From the NCBI GenBank assembly GCA_958402495.1, contig CATXTS010000092.1, forward strand, positions 1 to 8,035: 8,035 bases of DNA. The letters are read 5' to 3'. Shown piece after piece: positions 5,016 to 8,035 of the stretch. Source of the stretch: an uncultured Clostridiaceae bacterium. Lineage in GTDB: Bacteria; Bacillota; Clostridia; TANB77; CAG-508. Below the pieces are notes generated by a model. It was not told where the DNA came from. It ran no database searches and saw nothing but the letters and a program-made list of their open reading frames with translations. The position numbers and the translations under genes are program-made. How positions within the stretch are numbered: the first letter of the stretch is position 1; each line of letters begins with the position of its first letter.

Positions 5016-5024
5016 AATTTTTTT
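4990..5024 (+). terminator. Terminator-like hairpin at the end of repeat copy 2
   Basis: CCTTCAC pairs with GTGAAAGG (one bulged A, 9-nt loop), followed by AAAATTTTTTT. It is placed to end the tRNA transcript. The A4 before the T tract weakens it a little. Confidence 0.5.
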
Positions 5025-5048
5025 AATAAATAATGGAGGTGTTTTGTT

Positions 5049-5216
5049 TTGAAATCTGATTTTATAGATTTTCTAATTTCTATTGTTTTTTGTTTATTTG
5101 TAGTTTTTTTATTATCTTGTCCGATTTTATATAATTTTAATGAAAGACTAAAAACTTTGGAAAAATTACATAATAAAGATATTTGTTCTCAATGTGGACA
5201 AGTTTTACATAACTAA
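5049..5216 (+). CDS. 55-aa membrane protein with C-terminal CxxC
   Basis: The TTG at 5049 is the only reasonable start: GGAGGT (5035-5040) lies 8 nt before it and a TTG at 5044 is closed immediately by TGA. The product has one membrane span, about residues 5-27 (FIDFLISIVFCLFVVFLLSC), a charged helical stretch and a short C-terminal ICSQCGQVLHN end with a single CxxC and a nearby His, a possible metal- or redox-binding site. It lies just before the twin hairpins. No family recognised. Confidence 0.55.
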   Translation: MKSDFIDFLISIVFCLFVVFLLSCPILYNFNERLKTLEKLHNKDICSQCGQVLHN

Positions 5217-5222
5217 AAAGTA

Positions 5223-5267
5223 GGAGGGTTCTTAGTAACACCCTCCGAGTGTGCCACCGGTGGCACA
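5223..5267. repeat. Twin GC-rich hairpins, candidate origin or packaging signal
   Basis: Two hairpins stand 3 nt apart in an AT-rich background. The first is GGAGGGT/ACCCTCC (7 bp, loop TCTTAGTAAC); the second is the perfect 18-bp palindrome TGTGCCACCGGTGGCACA (5250-5267). They lie in the small gap upstream of the replication genes. In filamentous phages the intergenic region carries the packaging hairpin and both replication origins as clustered hairpins. No T tract follows, so termination is not the main job. The nick site is not recognisable. Confidence 0.6.
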
Positions 5268-5292
5268 AATTATAAAAATTGGAGTGATTTAT

Positions 5293-5490
5293 ATGTATGA
5301 AGAATCAATACAAGAAAAAATTGATAAAGTTGTAACTAGTTTTGAAAATGAATATGAGTTTTATATGTTCTGTGGTAATAATGCATTGGAAAAGGATAAT
5401 ATTTCTAGTGCACAAATTCATTTTGCAGAAGCTAGTGGATTTGCACGTGCAAGGTGGATTTTAGAATATATTTTTTATGGAGATTTTTAG
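5293..5490 (+). CDS. 65-aa hypothetical protein upstream of Rep
   Basis: ATG 5293 follows GGAG (5281-5284) at 8 nt; longer frames beginning in the palindrome have no ribosome binding site. The acidic, all-helical product (MYEESIQEKIDKVVTSFENE ... HFAEASGFARARWILEYIF) has no membrane span. The second half, with small and aromatic residues at regular spacing, resembles one helical-repeat (TPR-like) hairpin, which is only an impression. It ends 16 nt before the Rep start and probably shares its transcript, so it may take part in replication control. Confidence 0.6.
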   Translation: MYEESIQEKIDKVVTSFENEYEFYMFCGNNALEKDNISSAQIHFAEASGFARARWILEYIFYGDF

Positions 5491-5506
5491 TATTGGAGAT
5501 AAATTA

Positions 5507-6543
5507 ATGATAGATACAATAAAAATTTATACTATGATAGATAAAAATGTGTACAATAAAATTTATCATAATTCTATATTAAAGACAAGCTATAGTCAGA
5601 AGAATGGTGAAATCTTTTATGAGATTGTTAATGATAAATTGGAAGGTTCATATAGTTCTAGTTTGAGTGTAAGAGTTCGGTACTGGTGTTAAATATCGTT
5701 TTATAGATAATTATTATATAGAAATAGAAGGTAGCTTTCATAAAATCATGAAACGGTTATAATTCACATGATGGATTTTATAACTTAGTGGAAATTGTAA
5801 GTTATCTTATAGGCGCTATAGAGTATGCTTATAAAATAAAATTGCCAAAGCTTGGGCATTGGTTTCTACAGAGAATTGACATTGCTATTTGTTATGACCT
5901 TTTGGAGAATTCAAAAGTCAGAGGTTATATAAACAATCTGAGTATGTGCAATTATCCAAGGAGGAATATAAAACACTATCAAGATGAAAGTATTTATATG
6001 TCTGGTACTACTACTACATTAAAAATATATAATAAGCTTTTAGAATTTAAAAAACATGATATGAAAAAATTATTTAAAACTAATTTTGATATAGAAAATT
6101 ATATAAATAAAATACAGGGATTTATTAGATTTGAATGTGAGATACACAAGAAGAAGTTAGAAAATGTCTATAATAAAAAATATGTAAGAGTAAGAAATGT
6201 GAGATATGAAGATTTAAAAAAGGTTTGGTGTGAAGAATTTATGAAATTATTAAATTTTTATGAAAGTGATTTAACGATTGTTAGAACTAAAGAAGATATA
6301 GAAAGAAGAATTTATACAGAGTATGCTAATAATGAGAATAAAGCAAGATTATTATATAATTTTTATACTTCAATTATGCTTGATGGTATAAAGAATGTAA
6401 AAAGTAGGACACCAGCAAGAACTTATTATAGAAATATAAAATTACTAAAAGAGTTAAATATTGACTTAAGTCAGAGATATAAACTTACATTAGAAAATGA
6501 AATTGTGAATTTCAATCCATTCGAGTGGAAGGAAGTAGTATAA
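5507..6543 (+). CDS. Replication initiator, gene II/X family, two +1 frameshifts
   Basis: ATG 5507 has GGAGA (5494-5498) at 8 nt. Skipping one C at 5678 and one at 5754 gives a continuous 344-aa protein: residues 1-57 in the first frame, 58-82 in the second, 83-344 in the third. The start MIDTIKIYTMIDKNVYNKI is typical of phage/plasmid gene II/X replication proteins (Phage_CRI and Phage_X domains). The joined frames read through cleanly as SVRV-GTGVKYRF and HKIMK-GYNSHDGFYNL. Further signatures are RIDIA (122-126) and LKIYNKLLE (about 171-179) with a Lys-x-Tyr-x-Lys core carrying the probable nicking tyrosine, Tyr174. The protein would nick the viral plus strand and start rolling-circle replication. 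Without shifting, translation ends at 62 aa or, after one shift, 84 aa. Both shift points are in-frame CGG codons. A decayed pseudogene is less likely because the rest is intact, including all motifs. Confidence 0.85.
5678..5680 (+). promoter_or_regulatory. +1 frameshift site 1 (CGG) in Rep
   Basis: The incoming frame reads AGA GTT CGG TAC TGG TGT TAA; skipping the C gives GTT GGT ACT GGT GTT AAA and restores the family sequence. Without the shift a stop follows three codons after CGG. Confidence 0.6.
5754..5756 (+). promoter_or_regulatory. +1 frameshift site 2 (CGG) in Rep
   Basis: The incoming frame reads ATG AAA CGG TTA TAA; skipping the C gives ATG AAA GGT TAT AAT TCA and opens the rest of the gene to 6543. 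Unshifted translation stops after one more codon. Confidence 0.6.
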
Positions 6544-6544
6544 G

Positions 6545-7467
6545 ATGAAATTAAGTAAAGCTATAGAAGAATTTTTGAAAGAAGAGCAGGTACGAGGAAA
6601 CACAGAAGCTACAATAGACCATTATCGTAAACAATTAAAATGCTTTTTAAAGTTTTATAAGGATAAAGATATAAAAGATATTAATTACGATATTTATGAA
6701 GACTATATTTTATATCTAAAAGATAAGAATAAAGAAAGTAGTGGTTTTGAAAATAAAAAAGTAAAATTGTCAAGTAGAACTATTAAAACGTATGCTTCTG
6801 CTTTGAAAACGTTTATTATATATCTTTATAATAAGAATTATATTAAACAAGATATAGGTAGCGATATTAAAATGCCACGTTATAATAAAAAGCTTATAGA
6901 AATTCTTACAGAGACACAAGTAAAAGAATTAATATCTTTATATAGTAGAGATACATTTATAGATTGTAGAGATTATCTTATTATTACTTTAATGTTAGAT
7001 GCTCGGATTAAGACTTTCAGAAGTAGCTTCGTTAGATTTAACAGATTTTAATGTAGATTCGTATTTAATAAAAATAAATGGAAAAGGTCAAAAACAAAGA
7101 TTAGTACCACTTACGCATTCAATTTTAGAAGCTTTTGAGGATTACAAAAAGCAATATAGAGAAACTTTTAATAAAGAGTTACAAGGACATGCTATAAGAA
7201 CAATTGACGATGAAAATGCGAGTAAAAATACAATTTCTTTAATGTTTAGGCGACTTCGTGATAAAGTAAATTTTAAGATATATCCTCATCTTTTAAGACA
7301 TACCTTTGCTACATTTTTTCTGCTTAATCGGTGGTGATATTGTAAGTTTGCAACATATTTTAGGTCATAGCACATTACATATGGTACTTAATTATCTTCA
7401 TTTAGCAACGCTTATTAAAATGTCTAGTAAATCTGTTTATAGTCCACTTACAAATATAAAAAAATAG
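6545..7467 (+). CDS. Tyrosine recombinase (XerC/D-like integrase), two +1 frameshifts
   Basis: ATG 6545 lies one base after the Rep stop, with GGAAGGAAG upstream inside Rep, so the two are translated as a pair. Skipping C7004 and C7329 gives an uninterrupted 306-aa protein, a normal XerC/D length. Residues 1-100 are the SAM-like core-binding domain (AIEEFLKEEQVRGNTEATID...). The catalytic domain has all expected residues: Arg156 in GLRLSEV, Lys180 in INGKGQK, His248 and Arg251 in HLLRHTF, His274 in LGHST and Tyr283 in NYLHL. The first CGG precedes Arg156 by two residues; the second precedes His274 and Tyr283. So the unshifted product is a DNA-binding domain without catalysis, and a once-shifted product lacks the nucleophile. 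It would integrate the phage genome, possibly at the tRNA-Met at the right edge. Both CGG sites repeat the pattern in Rep. Confidence 0.9.
7004..7006 (+). promoter_or_regulatory. +1 frameshift site 3 (CGG) in integrase
   Basis: The incoming frame reads GAT GCT CGG ATT AAG; skipping the C gives GCT GGA TTA AGA CTT, encoding the highly conserved GLRLSE motif with the catalytic Arg. The unshifted product adds 15 residues and stops. Confidence 0.6.
7329..7331 (+). promoter_or_regulatory. +1 frameshift site 4 (CGG) in integrase
   Basis: The incoming frame reads CTT AAT CGG TGG TGA; skipping the C gives AAT GGT GGT GAT ATT, the family's 'GGD/E' turn before the LGH motif. The unshifted product stops one codon after CGG. 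Confidence 0.6.
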
Positions 7468-7486
7468 AGAGTTTATCTCTCTATTT
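7462..7486. terminator. Bidirectional terminator after the integrase
   Basis: A perfect 10-bp stem AAATAGAGAG/CTCTCTATTT with loop TTTAT contains the integrase stop codon and abuts the stop of the minus-strand gene. A-rich on the left and T-rich on the right, it can end both convergent transcripts. Confidence 0.75.
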
Positions 7487-7682
7487 CTTGTGTATCTAAA
7501 AGGAATTCTATTAAGTTTATTGCTTCTTTAGCTGTTAGATTTTCTCTAACTTTTGTTAGTGATTTTCCAAAACTTATAATTTCGAAGTTTTTTCTTTTGT
7601 AATTGTAGCTTATTTCATATTTGTTTCCTTTTATGAAATTTTCATTTAGTATTTGATTTAATTTTAGTATTTTTTCTTTCAT
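7473..7682 (-). CDS. 69-aa hypothetical protein, convergent with integrase
   Basis: Starts at 7682 with GAAAGGGG upstream on the minus strand (7691-7698), about 8-11 nt away. The basic product begins MKEKILKLNQILNENFIKGN, continues with a Tyr/Asn-rich basic beta segment (YEISYNYKRKNFEIISFGKS) and ends with a helix (TAKEAINLIEFLLDTQEIER). No membrane span and no recognised family; the layout recalls small phage proteins of about 70 aa. Its ribosome binding site and leader lie in the left arm of the long inverted repeat. It could be phage or host. Confidence 0.55.
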   Translation of the reverse strand: MKEKILKLNQILNENFIKGNKYEISYNYKRKNFEIISFGKSLTKVRENLTAKEAINLIEFLLDTQEIER

Positions 7683-7690
7683 TTCTATTA

Positions 7691-7851
7691 CCCCTTTCTA
7701 TTTTATTTTCAATGTGCTTTTTGTAACTTTTTCAAAACATATTTTAATGAAAAGTCAAATTTTGCTTTTTAGGTTTATGACCTTGACTTTTCTAAGATTA
7801 AAATATGTTAACTTTAATAAACAAAAAGCTATTTGAAAATAAAGAAAGGGG
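7691..7851. repeat. Long imperfect inverted repeat (~68-bp arms)
   Basis: The left arm (7691-7758) and right arm (7783-7851) match each other in reverse complement over their whole length with small gaps. Paired blocks in order are CCCCTTTCT, TTATTTTCAA, GCTTTTTGT, ACATATTTTAAT and AAAAGTCAA. The 24-nt centre holds a small AGGT-TTATG-ACCT hairpin. Seen outward from the centre each arm begins TTGACTTTTC and ends AAAGGGG, so both look like copies of a promoter-leader-ribosome binding site; the left one serves the 69-aa gene while the right one leads to no start codon. This and the following stretch to 7980 contain no gene. It may be an inverted duplication, a MITE-like insertion or part of the attachment region. 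Confidence 0.65.
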
Positions 7852-7917
7852 AAGGATAAGAGTAAGAGAAAGTAAAACAATAAAATATATAAAATTTAGT
7901 AAAGTTTACATATAGAT

Positions 7918-7945
7918 AAAAAAATAACTAGCTAAAAGCTAGTTA
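7918..7945 (-). terminator. Terminator of the tRNA-Met transcript
   Basis: On the minus strand a perfect 9-bp stem (TAACTAGCT/AGCTAGTTA, 3-nt loop) is followed by a T7 tract (complement of 7918-7924). It lies about 35 nt beyond the 3' end of the tRNA at the right edge. On the plus strand only a distant T6 follows. Confidence 0.75.
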
Positions 7946-7980
7946 AATTAGTTTTTTAAAAAAAATCAGTTTCTTTAGAA

Positions 7981-8035
7981 TGGTAGCGAGAAGTGGATTC
8001 GAACCACCGACCTGTCGGGTATGAACCGAATGCTC
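7981..8035 (-). tRNA. tRNA-Met (CAT), 3' part only
   Basis: Minus strand, cut by the window edge. Visible are the encoded CCA end (TGGT at 7981-7984 on the plus strand is ACCA), the acceptor 3' half TCTCGCT, T arm GGTGG-TTCGAAT-CCACT, a short variable loop and anticodon loop TTCATAC with anticodon CAT (complement of 8021-8023). CAT could in principle be an Ile tRNA with modified C34; the elongator Met is more usual. Probably a host gene and, by its place beside the integrase, a candidate attachment site. No copy of its 3' end is seen elsewhere in the window. Confidence 0.85.

Noticed and set aside
5507..6543. Calling rep a pseudogene with two unrelated frameshifts
   Set aside because: There are no internal stops beyond the two shift points, all family motifs are intact, and both shifts are the identical C-skip at CGG also found twice in the integrase.
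1..8035. CRISPR array or insertion sequence
   Set aside because: No regularly spaced direct repeats and no transposase are present; the repeats found are a pair of structured units and hairpins.

Overview
This window holds most of a filamentous (inovirus-type) prophage in a very AT-rich, probably Gram-positive anaerobic host. The evidence for the host is the low GC, near-perfect GGAGG-type ribosome binding sites, several TTG starts, and a chromosomal tRNA-Met at the right edge that encodes its own CCA. A clostridial or Tissierellia-like Firmicute fits best and Fusobacteria are possible; the species cannot be named from sequence alone. The tRNA-Met suggests an integration site, but no matching direct repeat is visible at the left, so the left boundary is not defined.

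Layout. 1-300: terminator, two back-to-back promoters, a 41-aa hydrophobic peptide on the minus strand and, opposite it, a short plus-strand RNA gene (candidate type I toxin-antitoxin). 294-620: Xre-like repressor and a control region with three operator-like sites over a consensus promoter. 692-4012: the classical inovirus order, namely a candidate ssDNA-binding protein, small membrane protein, major coat protein (pVIII-like), adsorption protein (pIII-like), minor coat (pVI-like) and Zot/pI assembly ATPase. 4014-5490: small unknown genes, a non-standard tRNA with a long variable arm flanked by two copies of a structured ~80-bp repeat, and twin GC-rich hairpins that are a good origin or packaging candidate. 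5507-7467: gene II/X replication initiator and a XerC/D-type tyrosine integrase. 7473-8035: a small minus-strand gene, a long imperfect inverted repeat and the partial tRNA-Met.

The most striking observation is in the replication-integration pair. Both genes are interrupted, each exactly twice, and all four interruptions are the same event: an in-frame CGG codon at which the continuing frame is recovered by skipping the C (+1) and reading GGN (Gly). Corrected this way, the genes give complete proteins of 344 and 306 aa with all expected motifs. CGG occurs in frame nowhere else in the genes of this window. This suggests that CGG works as a +1 frameshift signal gating replication and integration, perhaps because CGG is unassigned or starved for tRNA in this host. 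A systematic sequence error must be excluded first. Separately, the pIII-like gene needs a -1 shift at a T_TTT_TTT heptamer followed, after 7 nt, by a potential GC-rich stem, which is the layout of a programmed -1 site.
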